A stretch of 64,000 nt of DNA from Bacillus sp. FJAT-49711 (GTDB lineage Bacteria; Bacillota; Bacilli; Bacillales; Bacillaceae_C): the NCBI RefSeq assembly GCF_018343715.1, contig NZ_JAGYPL010000005.1, forward strand, positions 136,456-200,455, read 5' to 3'. Both the position numbers and the translations under genes were made by a program. Shown one piece after another: positions 17,505 to 27,104 of the stretch. The notes under the pieces are model-generated. The model saw nothing but the letters and a program-made list of their open reading frames with translations. It was not told the origin of the DNA and did not search any database. Every line of letters begins with the position of its first letter. Position 1 is the stretch's first letter.

Positions 17505-18242
17505 TTAATTAGGATGAGTTAGCTGAATTGCCTGTTTAAAATGCTGATAGTAACCTTTTTCTTTTAGCTCCTTCACAGTGCTAAGCCCACTGCTTTCTAA
17601 TACAATGACGAATGGTTTTTTATCGACGACAGGATAAGCCATTAGCGTAATATGGTGATCTATTTTCTCCATAAAAATAGGGATATCGTCCACCTTGTCA
17701 ATTTCTACAATAGACATTCCACGAGAAGAATAATGATTAATCATTTTATCAACAAAATCCTGATAAGAATCACTTGCTTCATACTTTTCCATCAAAATGT
17801 TCCTTGCTACTTCATCGCCAGTTGTTATATAGTAAACACCTTCTGAAACTGTTAGATGTACACTTTGATCAGTTGGTCCCATATTAATTATACGGTTCGG
17901 GTCATCCCCTAGTTCAACTGTTTCCCATTTCTTAGGCATAACAGTAGTAAACGTTTCTAATGAATTTTGAATAGTTGTCATATCGTCAGGAATTGTATAA
18001 TTATGCCCAGATCGAAATGAATTAGAGATAAAAGGAAAAATCGTTACAAATGCTAGTATTAAACAAGCGATACTTCCTAAAACATATTTAAAACTAGCCG
18101 AGGAAATAAACGATTTTGTTTTGTTTTTTTCTGGTAAGTTTTCTAGTGTAAAATGTATTCTTTGTTTTATTAACTCAGGAATTTCAATTGATTCCTTTTC
18201 AAATTGCTTTTTCAACTCATAATCCATTTTATGACTATTCAT
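17505..18242 (-). CDS. Membrane-bound anti-sigma factor-like protein (DUF4367-type)
   Basis: About 245 residues: a cytoplasmic N-terminal segment, one membrane helix (VLGSIACLILAFVTIFPFI), and an external C-terminal domain resembling the DUF4367 class (VSEGVYYITTGDEVAR...DIPIFMEKID). No zinc-binding HxxxCxxC is seen. It overlaps the sigma gene by eight bases; the start ATG lies inside GAAAATGAATAG with GGGGTGGGG just upstream, so translation is coupled. The likely role is to hold the upstream ECF sigma inactive until an envelope signal arrives. Confidence 0.75.
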   Translation of the reverse strand: MNSHKMDYELKKQFEKESIEIPELIKQRIHFTLENLPEKNKTKSFISSASFKYVLGSIACLILAFVTIFPFISNSFRSGHNYTIPDDMTTIQNSLETFTTVMPKKWETVELGDDPNRIINMGPTDQSVHLTVSEGVYYITTGDEVARNILMEKYEASDSYQDFVDKMINHYSSRGMSIVEIDKVDDIPIFMEKIDHHITLMAYPVVDKKPFVIVLESSGLSTVKELKEKGYYQHFKQAIQLTHPN

Positions 18243-18762
18243 TTTCCCCACCCCTTTCATCCTTATTTAAATTCAGTAGTGATGAGAGTTTATGACGAGC
18301 ACAACTCCATCTGGATTTGACTGTTCCTTCTTTTATCTTCAGTATTTGTGAAATTTCTTTAATTGAAAATTCTTCATAATAAAAAAGGATAAGGACGGAA
18401 CTGTATTTATATTCAAGCTTTGATAAAGCTTCGTTAAGTTCGAAAAGTTCTTCTGTATTTCTCCTGCCATTTCCAAAATCCTCCACTGATTCTAACAAAA
18501 TTACTTTTTTTCGTTTTCTTAATATGTCATTACATTCGTTGATAAGTATTTTAGTAAGCCATGTTTTAAAATATTTTGGTTGTTTTAAATTAGAAATAGA
18601 ATGATAACATTTTAGTATTGTCTCCTGTATAGCATCTGCACAATCTATATCATCTTTTAAGATGCCTTTTGAAACACGATACAAAGTGAGTTGGCATTCC
18701 TCAATCAAACGAGTAAATGCTTTTTTATCTCCTTTTTGCGCTAAAAGTACATCCGTCTCCAA
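18235..18762 (-). CDS. ECF sigma factor (SigV-like)
   Basis: Sigma-70 family extracytoplasmic-function factor of 175 residues. Region 2 (DADAIQETILKCYHSISNLKQPKYFKTWLTKILIN, where the family has D-A-x-Q-E) and region 4 (YYEEFSIKEISQILKIKEGTVKSRWSCARHKL) are both complete. Start is TTG with GGGGGGAG six bases before. Cotranscribed with an anti-sigma gene. A promoter-like GGAACC-N16-GTCTAA sits about 22 bases upstream of the start codon, which suggests autoregulation. Confidence 0.9.
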   Translation of the reverse strand: METDVLLAQKGDKKAFTRLIEECQLTLYRVSKGILKDDIDCADAIQETILKCYHSISNLKQPKYFKTWLTKILINECNDILRKRKKVILLESVEDFGNGRRNTEELFELNEALSKLEYKYSSVLILFYYEEFSIKEISQILKIKEGTVKSRWSCARHKLSSLLNLNKDERGGENE

Positions 18763-18784
18763 ATCGATCTCCCCCCTTTCACCA

Positions 18785-18812
18785 TTAGACTTTAAAGTTT
18801 GAAAAAGGTTCC
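18785..18812 (-). promoter_or_regulatory. Candidate autoregulated ECF promoter
   Basis: On the minus strand GGAACC, 16 bases, GTCTAA. The AAC-containing -35 and GTCTA-type -10 at this spacing are typical of ECF sigma promoters in Firmicutes. The -10 ends about 22 bases before the sigma start codon. Confidence 0.6.
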
Positions 18813-19000
18813 ATATATTTTCATTTATATACCTAGTAAAGTCTTATTCTTGAACTTTATCGGTTCTTTTAATGTACCCTGCTCATAGAATAGCTTTTTT
18901 CACTTTGGACAGGTCGAATCCTGCTAGGTAAGAATATACATGTAAGTTAATAAGGGATACGCCTACATTTTGATTTCCTAATTAGTTGCTAAATAAATTT

Positions 19001-19036
19001 AAAAAGTGAGGAGCATCTATTGCAACCTCACTTTTT
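19001..19036 (-). terminator. Terminator of the DUF2207 operon
   Basis: Perfect 11-bp arms AAAAAGTGAGG / CCTCACTTTTT with a 14-base loop, just past the minus-strand stop at 19041. Confidence 0.85.
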
Positions 19037-19040
19037 CATA

Positions 19041-21002
19041 TCAATCTGCTCCTGCTCCACCGCCGGAGTCACCGCCGCCTGAACTTCCTCCTCCACCGCC
19101 ACTATCAAAATAGGTGCCTCCATCTTTGCTCTGCTGCTTTTTTGTTTTATAAAATTCACGCGGCGGTTTGCTTAATTTCCATGTTTTCAATAAATAGTCC
19201 ATCGGGCTGCCTTCGGAAAGAATAAAGGCGGAAAGCGGAGCAGCCTTCATAAATTCCTCAGATTCGTTTATTTCTATCGTGAATTTTTTAGCCCGTAAAA
19301 TAAGAGCCCTTCCCATCAACCGATCAAGCTGTGTGCCGTCTTCAGTGGAAGATATGCCTTCTTGTTGCAGCTGTTTTCTAAATGTGCGGATATTCGCTCG
19401 GATATGAGCTGCCTCATTTGAAAGAATATATTTCGGTATTGCCATAAAAAGCAACACCGCTGATACTATTAAAAGTATATAGGGCAGTAGCATAATAGAT
19501 TCTATTAAAATTATTGCGGCGAACATAGAAACACCCAAAAGCCCAAGCGTTTGAGAACGCCCTTCTGCTGCCCATCCCTTTTTCAGCAAGTAGCCCGATA
19601 TTATTAAATATAAAAATATACCAAAGCCCGGAGCTGAATCTACAAAGTACGAGAGAACAACCATTACCATAACGGTGATCATTAAAACTCTACCTAGGAT
19701 ACGTACAAATCTATCATAAAATAATCCTGAGTCTTTCATGTTCTGAATGAAGCAGTCAAACCAGCGCTTTTCCATTTGCATAAAGCGGAACCGCCGCAAA
19801 TAGTGGCCATGCATTGATTTTCCGTCTTGTTTTTCTGCTTTTGTGGCTCCAAATATATTATTCATAGAAAAAATCCTGGTCCCGCCTCTAACTCTTCGCG
19901 TAAATAACCAGTCGAGGAACATATTCTCACATTCTGACAAATTGCTAATACCCGTCCGGTATGTAAAACTTAAGGTTTGGGACGGTGCTTCCTCGTCTCG
20001 TGCAAAACGTGTCAAGGTATTCGTATCGCTGATCGTGACAAGCCCTCTTTCAACTAGAGATAGAACACCGGCAAAAAATGCAAAATCATCCTTTTTCCCT
20101 GCACGGTCGATCGTATATAGAAAAAGCGGATCGTACGTATTCAAGTCAATATGATGATCATTTCTTCTCCAAATACGTTGTGGCAAAAACATTAGTCCAA
20201 ATGCCGCCAAAGCAAAAATGATTGCGACTACATATAAAAACGATGCGAATCCTGATTGTGATTCCTTTTTTTCTGATTCAGCATGTAAGAGCTTATTCTC
20301 TTCTTCAAGCACCTTTTCAAGACTGACGGGAGCAGAGCTTTTGCTTTGGTCCTTCATAATTGAGGATGGAAACAACAGTCTTACTTCAGTTAATTCACCT
20401 TTATTAGAAACTGGTGTGTGAAATCTAACGACTTCTTCGTTTCTTTCCACAAGTTCACCGTCAGGCTCATGAATGAATCCATGATAATCTTCCAGTCGGA
20501 CTAGTTCAGGAAAAACGAAATCGATCGTTACATTGTGCAAATCGGAATCATGGTTTTGACCTTTACTGAAAAATGGAACAGTCAAATCACTGTATGTATC
20601 ATATGAACGTACTGCATTTTTTAATTCATATAAAAAGAAAACGGTTTTTGTTTCATCGCTCGCGGGAAGACTTGCAAAAAAGTCATTGCCTTTCTGCTCC
20701 AGTTCAAGTGGACGAAGCTCATTCATGTCAATGAATCCCGGGGTCCCTTCCTTATTTAACAGCTCATATGCCTCGAATTTTCCAATACCGTCATGGCCAT
20801 CCAAATGTATAGATCTTCTCACCCTGCTGTATTCGCCATCAAATGTATAGGTAAAAACCTCATTGACTAGTAAATCCCCGTTCGATTGAATCCATCCCTT
20901 AATATGAACCTTATCGATAGAAAAGGAGCGGGCAGCAGCTGGTGATGCAGCCAATAAAGAAATAATGACTATAAAAATAGGAATCACATAAACTTTTTTC
21001 AA
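19041..21002 (-). CDS. DUF2207 domain membrane protein
   Basis: About 653 residues. Signal peptide (KKVYVIPIFIVIISLLAASPAAARS), an external DUF2207 beta domain beginning FSIDKVHIKGWIQSNGDLLVNEVFTYTFDG, a membrane helix near residue 270, a cytoplasmic part, two or more further helices, and a Gly/Ser-rich tail ending GGGAGAD. Function unknown; such proteins occur singly or in pairs in Gram-positive envelopes. TTG 21002 is chosen because GGAGGGAGCGG precedes it. It follows the next gene by about 30 bases, probably in one operon. Confidence 0.8.
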   Translation of the reverse strand: MKKVYVIPIFIVIISLLAASPAAARSFSIDKVHIKGWIQSNGDLLVNEVFTYTFDGEYSRVRRSIHLDGHDGIGKFEAYELLNKEGTPGFIDMNELRPLELEQKGNDFFASLPASDETKTVFFLYELKNAVRSYDTYSDLTVPFFSKGQNHDSDLHNVTIDFVFPELVRLEDYHGFIHEPDGELVERNEEVVRFHTPVSNKGELTEVRLLFPSSIMKDQSKSSAPVSLEKVLEEENKLLHAESEKKESQSGFASFLYVVAIIFALAAFGLMFLPQRIWRRNDHHIDLNTYDPLFLYTIDRAGKKDDFAFFAGVLSLVERGLVTISDTNTLTRFARDEEAPSQTLSFTYRTGISNLSECENMFLDWLFTRRVRGGTRIFSMNNIFGATKAEKQDGKSMHGHYLRRFRFMQMEKRWFDCFIQNMKDSGLFYDRFVRILGRVLMITVMVMVVLSYFVDSAPGFGIFLYLIISGYLLKKGWAAEGRSQTLGLLGVSMFAAIILIESIMLLPYILLIVSAVLLFMAIPKYILSNEAAHIRANIRTFRKQLQQEGISSTEDGTQLDRLMGRALILRAKKFTIEINESEEFMKAAPLSAFILSEGSPMDYLLKTWKLSKPPREFYKTKKQQSKDGGTYFDSGGGGGSSGGGDSGGGAGAD

Positions 21003-21033
21003 AACCGCTCCCTCCAATTTTTCTGCTTTTCAC

Positions 21034-21561
21034 TCAAATTTGCGATTCTTTTTTCTCAAGCGCCTGTTCCCATCGTTCATTAATTACATCAACCAGTTCA
21101 TCCATAGAGCAATTTAGATTTTTTACTGGGATGTTAACTTGTGTTTCTAATAAGCCTTTATTTATTCGTGTGAACACTTTTTTCATTCCGCTCATCCGGT
21201 TGATGATTAAATCACGGTCAATTGTAAAAATACCAAGGTATACTTGACCTGAAAAATTAATGAACTCAAATGCTTCAATCTCCGTCCATCTCACAAGTCC
21301 TGCTCCGATATAACTAGATTTGTCGATAATCCCATCATTAGAAATAATAATGGCCGGCTCTCGTTTAATAAGTACAATGATATAATATATAATACAAAGA
21401 CCAAAAACGATTATTGTTAGAATACCAATAATCATCAGGCCAATCGAACTTTCAACTAGTCCACCTGCTAAAATAAAAATCCCTAAAATCACAAAAATTA
21501 GAGAGAAAATTGTTAGCATAACCATTCTTTTCATTTTTGACATTATTCTATAATCACCCAT
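21034..21561 (-). CDS. Small membrane protein, STM3941-like PH-type domain
   Basis: 175 residues: two N-terminal membrane helices, then a soluble domain (ISNDGIIDKSSYIGAGLVRWTEIEAFEFINFSGQVYLGIF) that resembles the PH-like module of STM3941-family proteins. Function unknown. Ribosome site GGGGG is nine bases upstream. First gene of a probable operon with the DUF2207 gene. Confidence 0.65.
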   Translation of the reverse strand: MGDYRIMSKMKRMVMLTIFSLIFVILGIFILAGGLVESSIGLMIIGILTIIVFGLCIIYYIIVLIKREPAIIISNDGIIDKSSYIGAGLVRWTEIEAFEFINFSGQVYLGIFTIDRDLIINRMSGMKKVFTRINKGLLETQVNIPVKNLNCSMDELVDVINERWEQALEKKESQI

Positions 21562-21627
21562 AAATATAAACCCCCTAAGCCTAAAATAGTACCCTATTTA
21601 GCTTAAAGGCTTTCAATCATAAAATAA

Positions 21628-21652
21628 ATCCTCCGAATGACCTACGGAGGAT
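21628..21652 (-). terminator. Terminator of the Dabb-domain gene
   Basis: Perfect arms ATCCTCCG / CGGAGGAT with a 9-base loop, about 35 bases past the stop at 21688. Confidence 0.7.
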
Positions 21653-21687
21653 AAAAGTAAATGACATAATACTCTATTGGAAACTAT

Positions 21688-21990
21688 TTATTCTATTGGG
21701 TAATCTACGACCACTACATTCTCAATTACAGTGTCCAAAGATTTTACAAAATCTTGGTGAACAGGATGTGGGCCGTATAGATTAAGATATTCTTTATTTT
21801 CAAATGTCACACGCAAACCTAAGCTATAACCTTGTTTTCGTTCTTCCTCTTCCGTTACGTTAAATCCCGCGGAAAGTTCAACAATCCCAGGAATTTTCTC
21901 TTTAAAATTTTGCAGCTTATTTAATAGCTCCTGTTCTTTTTCCGGAGTAATATTATCATTAAATTTAAAAAACACCATATGTTCATACAT
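21688..21990 (-). CDS. Dabb (stress-responsive A/B barrel) domain protein
   Basis: 100 residues, single dimeric alpha-beta barrel domain. Family marks are the start MYEHMVFFKFNDNITPEKEQELLNKLQNFKEKIPGI, the Gly-Leu-Arg-Val strand and NLYGPHPVHQDFV near the end. Role unknown; members include small stress or catabolic enzymes. Ribosome site AAAGGATG. Monocistronic. Confidence 0.88.
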   Translation of the reverse strand: MYEHMVFFKFNDNITPEKEQELLNKLQNFKEKIPGIVELSAGFNVTEEEERKQGYSLGLRVTFENKEYLNLYGPHPVHQDFVKSLDTVIENVVVVDYPIE

Positions 21991-22108
21991 ACTTCTTCAT
22001 CCTTTCTATCCGCTTCTACTATCTAGAGATTCGACAAAAACGTATTTTCTCCTTCTTGATAATACGGATACGACTTTTAAAAAGATCAGTACTTAGAAAA
22101 CATCCAAG

Positions 22109-22555
22109 TCATCCTTTTTTGAGCTCATTCTTTTTTGCTTTATTTTCCTTGGAAGCAACATTATAATTTCTCAATCTTGTAGGCAGTTTTTTCTTTTTTA
22201 AGTATTTTTCATTAAGGATAATTATCGTCTTGTTTTCTGTAGTTTCGTATGGCCAGTATGTTAATTTGTATTTTTCAAATGCTAAGTGACCTACTATATA
22301 AATGGGCAAACACATGAACAGGAGAATGATGAATTGTAGGAGGAAATTAAATTCTATTCCAGCGATATAAATGTTCATGACCGTGTGTACTCCAAAAGAA
22401 ACCATTAATATAATTAGCACATTACATATATGAAAAGGGAGCACACCACTTTTTTCTCGAAACATTTTCTCTAATTCATATTTAAATAAAAGCGAAATAA
22501 AGACTGATATCACTATGACAAATAGGGTCACAAAATATGTAAGAAAAATGTACAT
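22109..22555 (-). CDS. Small polytopic membrane protein of unknown function
   Basis: About 148 residues with four predicted helices and a basic C-terminal tail rich in Lys. The frame is open 12 codons upstream, but ATG 22555 follows AAAGGGGGCG and begins directly with a membrane helix (MYIFLTYFVTLFVIVISVFISLLF). No family recognised and no partner genes nearby. Confidence 0.6.
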   Translation of the reverse strand: MYIFLTYFVTLFVIVISVFISLLFKYELEKMFREKSGVLPFHICNVLIILMVSFGVHTVMNIYIAGIEFNFLLQFIILLFMCLPIYIVGHLAFEKYKLTYWPYETTENKTIIILNEKYLKKKKLPTRLRNYNVASKENKAKKNELKKG

Positions 22556-22729
22556 TTTTTTCGCCCCCTTTAATAAAAATGTTATGTCCATTCTAACATA
22601 TGGATTTAAAGAAGAAGATAAGGGACCTTTTCTAAATATGTTTGGTGCTTTCTCATATAATTGATTGAAAATTTTTATTTCTTATATGTATAGTTAAGAT
22701 AAAGAAACAGTAAAAAGGGAGCTGAATTC

Positions 22730-23995
22730 ATGGTTAAAGTAAGAAATTGGGCGGGGAATTTTCAATATAGCACGACTAACTGGCATGAACCCAAATCTGT
22801 TGAAGAAGTTCAACAATTAGTCTCAAGATTAAGAAAGCTGCGTGTGATAGGTACGCGTCATTCATTTAATAGTATTGCAGATTCGAATGAGAATATAGTA
22901 TCCTTGCAAAAAATTAATACAGCTCCATCCATTGATCCTGAAAAAGAAACCGTAACGGTACAGGCGGGAACTACGTATGGCAGTCTTTGCCATACACTTC
23001 AGCAACAAGGATATGCGTTACATAACCTTGCCTCCCTTCCGCATATTTCGGTTGCTGGAGCTTGTGCAACAGCAACACATGGATCAGGTAATAGAATTCA
23101 AAATTTAGCGGCAGCTGTACGTGCTTTAGAAGTTGTCATCGGCGATGGAAGCATTGTAACTTTTTCAAGAGAAAAATCGGAAGATGAATTACATGGCGCG
23201 GTTATTGGGCTAGGAGGAATCGGCGTCGTCACAAAACTAACACTAGATATCCTTCCTAGTTATCAAATACGGCAGGATGTTTATGAAAATCTTCCGTTAG
23301 CTCAGCTAGCTCACGATTTTGACGCCATTTTTTCCAGTGCTTATAGTGTGAGCTTGTTTACGGATTGGCAGGACGAAATATTTAATCAAGTATGGATAAA
23401 GAGCAAACTGAAGGTTGATCAAACTTTTTCATTAGGAAAGAACTTTTATGGAGCTGATGCAGCCAAAGAAAATCTCCATCCCTTAAAAGGAGTAGGAGCA
23501 GAGAATTGTACAGCCCAGCTAGGTGTGCCAGGAGATTGGCTTGATCGCTTGCCGCACTTCCGAATGGATTTTACCCCAAGTAAAGGTCAAGAGCTGCAAA
23601 GTGAATATATTTTGGCTCGCGAGCACGCTTATGACGCTCTTTGCGCCCTTAGTGAAATCCGTGACCAAATCGCACCTCATTTGTTTATATCAGAAGTGCG
23701 GACTATTGCACAAGACGAGCTTTGGATGAGTCCATCCTATAAACAGGATTCGGTAGCCATTCACTTTACATGGCAGGATAAATGGACGGAAGTTAAGCAA
23801 TTGCTGCCACTCATCGAAGCTCAGCTTGAACCTTTTCAAGCAAAGCCGCATTGGGGAAAACTGTTTACTACCTCTCCTGCAAAAATACAATCACTATATG
23901 AAAAGATGCCTGCTTTTCAACAACTGCTTATGAAATATGATCCGAATGGTAAGTTTCGCAACGAGTTTTTGGATAAATATATATTTTGCACGTAA
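22730..23995 (+). CDS. FAD-binding oxidoreductase, alditol oxidase/aldonolactone oxidase type
   Basis: 421-residue flavoenzyme with an N-terminal PCMH FAD domain and a C-terminal ALO-type domain. His44 in GTRHSFN corresponds to the residue that binds FAD covalently in alditol oxidase. Other marks are GTTYGSLCHTLQQQG, LASLPHISVAGACATATHGSG and GLGGIGVVTKLTLDI. Likely oxidises a polyol (xylitol, sorbitol) or sugar lactone with O2, giving H2O2. Ribosome site GGGAG. Monocistronic. Confidence 0.85.
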   Translation: MVKVRNWAGNFQYSTTNWHEPKSVEEVQQLVSRLRKLRVIGTRHSFNSIADSNENIVSLQKINTAPSIDPEKETVTVQAGTTYGSLCHTLQQQGYALHNLASLPHISVAGACATATHGSGNRIQNLAAAVRALEVVIGDGSIVTFSREKSEDELHGAVIGLGGIGVVTKLTLDILPSYQIRQDVYENLPLAQLAHDFDAIFSSAYSVSLFTDWQDEIFNQVWIKSKLKVDQTFSLGKNFYGADAAKENLHPLKGVGAENCTAQLGVPGDWLDRLPHFRMDFTPSKGQELQSEYILAREHAYDALCALSEIRDQIAPHLFISEVRTIAQDELWMSPSYKQDSVAIHFTWQDKWTEVKQLLPLIEAQLEPFQAKPHWGKLFTTSPAKIQSLYEKMPAFQQLLMKYDPNGKFRNEFLDKYIFCT

Positions 23996-24417
23996 GATGG
24001 AAGTAAACTATATAAAAGGAATTGCTGAATAGTGTAAGTAGTTCAGATTTCGTGGAGAAACATTGTAAATAGAATACGAAATAGGATACCTTTTAGTATA
24101 GTAAATAACAGAGCTGTTTTTGTTTAAATATCAGCGTCGTATAAGAAAACAACAACAAAATAGCATATCAAATAGCACCTATGAATAACATCTTGACAAT
24201 GGCTATTGTCATCGTATGAAAAAGGGTGCTATTTATGTTGTTAATTGATGTGTAATTCTCAGTCTGTTGCGAAAAAACTCAAGGATTTACGGCATTATGT
24301 GGTAATGTATGCTTGAGTATTATGGAAATTCAGTTCCCCACCTAACGAAGTAGGTTAGCGGAAAATTTTATTAGCAAAAAAGTATATAAAAGGAAGAATT
24401 TTAAAGGAGAGAAGAAA
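23996..24417. other. Gene-free region with nested hairpins
   Basis: No ORF. An outer inverted repeat AAATAGCACC (24170-24179) / GGTGCTATTT (24225-24234) encloses an inner one TGACAAT (24194-24200) / ATTGTCA (24205-24211). No T tract follows, so it is not a simple terminator. A further weak hairpin CTAAC/GTTAG lies near 24342-24358. Confidence 0.45.
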
Positions 24418-24984
24418 ATGGATATGAAAAAAGTTAAAAGAGAATATAATACCCAAAGAACAGTAGGGGTATGGTTAGTTTTTATTGGCGTTATTATTAT
24501 TCTTTCTGCTATTTTGGGTCGTGACTTGTTGATCCAGCCTTTTTTTATGGGATTCGGTTTTTTTATTGGATATTTGCTAATACTTGGATTGCCCTTTGTA
24601 AATAATAAACTAGCATATGGTAAGAATTCTAAGTTTCAAGATAGAATGGATAATATTTCTGTTGTGGTTACTATCATTCTATGCACACTTTGTGGATTGA
24701 TTATTGGCTTTGATGATTTAAGATTACTATGGCTATGTATTTTTATCGTCATTGGTATACATTTCTTTGGGTTTTATTTTTCTCAAGGGAAACTAATGCC
24801 CTTGTTAGGCGTTTTAACAACACTAAACTCCCTAATAGGGATATTCTTATCAAGTGTTCCTTTTCTATTGTTTGCAATGATTGACAGTATCATAAAAATC
24901 ATTATTGGATTTAGAATGCTATCTATGAAGCGACAGTTGGATAGTTCCGATTTGAGTAGCAAAGAATATAGGAACTTCAACTAG
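24418..24984 (+). CDS. Membrane protein of unknown function
   Basis: 188 residues, five to six predicted helices and short basic ends, with MKKVKREYNTQRTVGVWLVFIGVIIIL at the start. No motif recognised. Strong ribosome site AAAGGAGAGAAG. It has its own terminator and no obvious operon partners. Confidence 0.6.
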   Translation: MDMKKVKREYNTQRTVGVWLVFIGVIIILSAILGRDLLIQPFFMGFGFFIGYLLILGLPFVNNKLAYGKNSKFQDRMDNISVVVTIILCTLCGLIIGFDDLRLLWLCIFIVIGIHFFGFYFSQGKLMPLLGVLTTLNSLIGIFLSSVPFLLFAMIDSIIKIIIGFRMLSMKRQLDSSDLSSKEYRNFN

Positions 24985-25025
24985 CTAGGTGCTTTAATTG
25001 TATAAGAAAAACAAATTAAATACAA

Positions 25026-25054
25026 AAATCTTGGGGATATTCCCAAGATTTTTT
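25026..25054 (+). terminator. Terminator of the membrane protein gene
   Basis: Stem AAATCTTGGG / CCCAAGATTT, then six T. Confidence 0.85.
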
Positions 25055-25263
25055 GTGTGTTAATTGTATTGTAAATTCGTTTGATATTTTTGCTACGAAA
25101 ACGTATGTTATCTGGGCCGCGATTATAGGTTTTCTTCACGTTATCGGAACTACTTATGAATAGTGGCAATTCCTTTTATATTAATTTTTCTAGCTTCAGA
25201 TTATTTATCCCTATTTTAATCATTTTTATTACTATTATAGTTTATTTGATCAAAATAAATATG

Positions 25264-26067
25264 CTACTCATTTACATGATAACGCCCTTTTGGAATAATT
25301 AATGGCGTATTAGAAACTGGATCTGGGATGACAACACAATTTAAATCAAAAACAGATTTGACTAGATCACTTGTTAGGACTTCAGTTGGTTTTCCTTCTG
25401 CAACAAGCTTTCCTTTTTTCACCGCAAAAATATGGTCTGCATAGCGAGCTGATAAATTAATATCGTGCAATACCATTACAATCGTTGTTCCGTATTTATG
25501 ATTTAAATTTGTTAGTAGGTCCAGTATCTCTACCTGATACGTAATATCTAAAAAGGTAGTAGGTTCATCAAGAAATAAAATATCTGTTTGTTGTGCAAGT
25601 GCCATTGCAATCCATACACGCTGTCTTTGACCACCTGAAAGCTCATCAATATCATGATTCGCAAACTCAGTAATGTTCATAAATTCCATCGCTTCTTCAA
25701 CAGCTTCATAATCCTTTTTTGACCATCCACCGAATAATGATTGATGTGGAAACCTCCCTCTGCCGACTAAATCCGCAACCGTAATCCCATCAGGAACGAC
25801 AGGAGACTGCGGGAGGAGCCCCAAAATTCGAGCCAATTGCTTTGGAGGGTATTTATGGATTGCTTTGCCATTCAACGTGACATTCCCTTCCGTAGGCTTA
25901 ATTAGTTTGGCCATCGTTTTTAACAATGTTGACTTCCCACAACCATTTGCACCAATAATGACACTAATTTTGTTTTTTGGAATTTCAAGGTCAATTCCGT
26001 GAATGATCGTTTTATGTTCATATCCAGAAACGAGACGTTCGACACGAAAATTATGTGTATTGCCCAT
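25264..26067 (-). CDS. Iron-siderophore ABC transporter ATP-binding protein (FecE-like)
   Basis: Cytoplasmic ATPase that drives ferric-siderophore import, 267 residues. Walker A GANGCGKST (39-47), signature LSGGQRQRVWIAMALAQ, Walker B ILFLDEPTTFLD and the H-loop VLHDINLS are all present. Start ATG follows AAAAGGAGAA and overlaps the upstream permease stop by one base (TAATG). Last gene of the binding protein-permease-permease-ATPase operon, under the Fur box at 29201. Confidence 0.95.
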   Translation of the reverse strand: MGNTHNFRVERLVSGYEHKTIIHGIDLEIPKNKISVIIGANGCGKSTLLKTMAKLIKPTEGNVTLNGKAIHKYPPKQLARILGLLPQSPVVPDGITVADLVGRGRFPHQSLFGGWSKKDYEAVEEAMEFMNITEFANHDIDELSGGQRQRVWIAMALAQQTDILFLDEPTTFLDITYQVEILDLLTNLNHKYGTTIVMVLHDINLSARYADHIFAVKKGKLVAEGKPTEVLTSDLVKSVFDLNCVVIPDPVSNTPLIIPKGRYHVNE

Positions 26068-27104
26068 TATAATTCTCCTTTTCGGTTCATTCGGATTAGT
26101 AAATAAATTAAATATGGTGCACCGAGTAAACCCGTAATCACCCCGACTGGAAACCTATATTCAAATGCAAATTGTCCAATTAAATCTGCAAATAATACTA
26201 GATTAGCACCGACTAAACCTGCTGGGAGAATATTTGAAGCACTTACACCAACTATTCGATTCGCAATTGGCCCAGCTAAAAAAGATATAAAGGCAATGGG
26301 TCCAGTTGTTGCTGTAGCAATGGCAATCAAAAATACAGAACTTACGATTAAAGTAATTCGTATTTTATCAGTTGCTACACCAAGTGATGTTGCCGTTTGA
26401 TCGCCTAATTCTAGCATGCTTAAATGTTTGCTAAGTAAGAGCATGATAGGAGTAAATACAATAACCATCATCATTAATAGAAGTACTTCACTCATTTTCG
26501 CACCATTTAAACTACCACTTAACCATCTCAATGCACCTGCAATTTCTTGTTGGCCGCTTTTAAGTATCAAATACGAAATAGCCGCATCTAACATCGCTTG
26601 TATACCAATCCCCACTATTATTAAACGGCCAATAGAAAACAATCTGCCACGAGATAATATATACATGATGATAACTGTAATTAATCCCCCAACGACAGCT
26701 GCAATTGATATTATCGATTTACTTGAATGTAGTACGGTAATACAAAAGACTGCAGCAACACTAGAGCCAGAAGTAATACCTAAAATGTTTGGATTGGCTA
26801 ATGGGTTGCGTAATATCGTTTGAAAAATATACCCTGCTACTCCAAAAGAAAATCCTGCAAATAAGCCAGAGAGCATTCGAGGAAGTCTAATTGTATTAAC
26901 AGCAAAATTAGCTCCTGCTATTTCTTCACCTAATAAGGAACGAATGACCACATCCACAGGATAAATAGTGTTTCCTAATAATAACATGGCACAACAAAGT
27001 ACGACTGCTAAAACTATTAATATAGAGGTAACGAGGAACATGCGTCTCCTTCTTTGACGCATCCCTTCCATAATAAGACTCATTTCACCAGATTGCTTTT
27101 TCAT
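26067..27104 (-). CDS. Iron-siderophore ABC transporter permease (FecD-like)
   Basis: 345-residue FecCD/BtuC family permease with nine to ten helices. Marks are the family motif SGSSVAAVFCI after ILRNPLANPNILGIT, and FISFLAGPIANRIVG, the coupling region to the ATPase. Its start overlaps the other permease by four bases, the usual heterodimer arrangement. Relatives include B. subtilis YfmE and FecD. Confidence 0.95.
   Translation of the reverse strand: MKKQSGEMSLIMEGMRQRRRRMFLVTSILIVLAVVLCCAMLLLGNTIYPVDVVIRSLLGEEIAGANFAVNTIRLPRMLSGLFAGFSFGVAGYIFQTILRNPLANPNILGITSGSSVAAVFCITVLHSSKSIISIAAVVGGLITVIIMYILSRGRLFSIGRLIIVGIGIQAMLDAAISYLILKSGQQEIAGALRWLSGSLNGAKMSEVLLLMMMVIVFTPIMLLLSKHLSMLELGDQTATSLGVATDKIRITLIVSSVFLIAIATATTGPIAFISFLAGPIANRIVGVSASNILPAGLVGANLVLFADLIGQFAFEYRFPVGVITGLLGAPYLIYLLIRMNRKGEL

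Noticed and set aside
25052..25163. Short plus-strand frame ending SFDIFATKTYVIWAAIIGFLHVIGTTYE
   Set aside because: Looks like a membrane-protein end but starts inside a terminator and has no ribosome site; could be chance.
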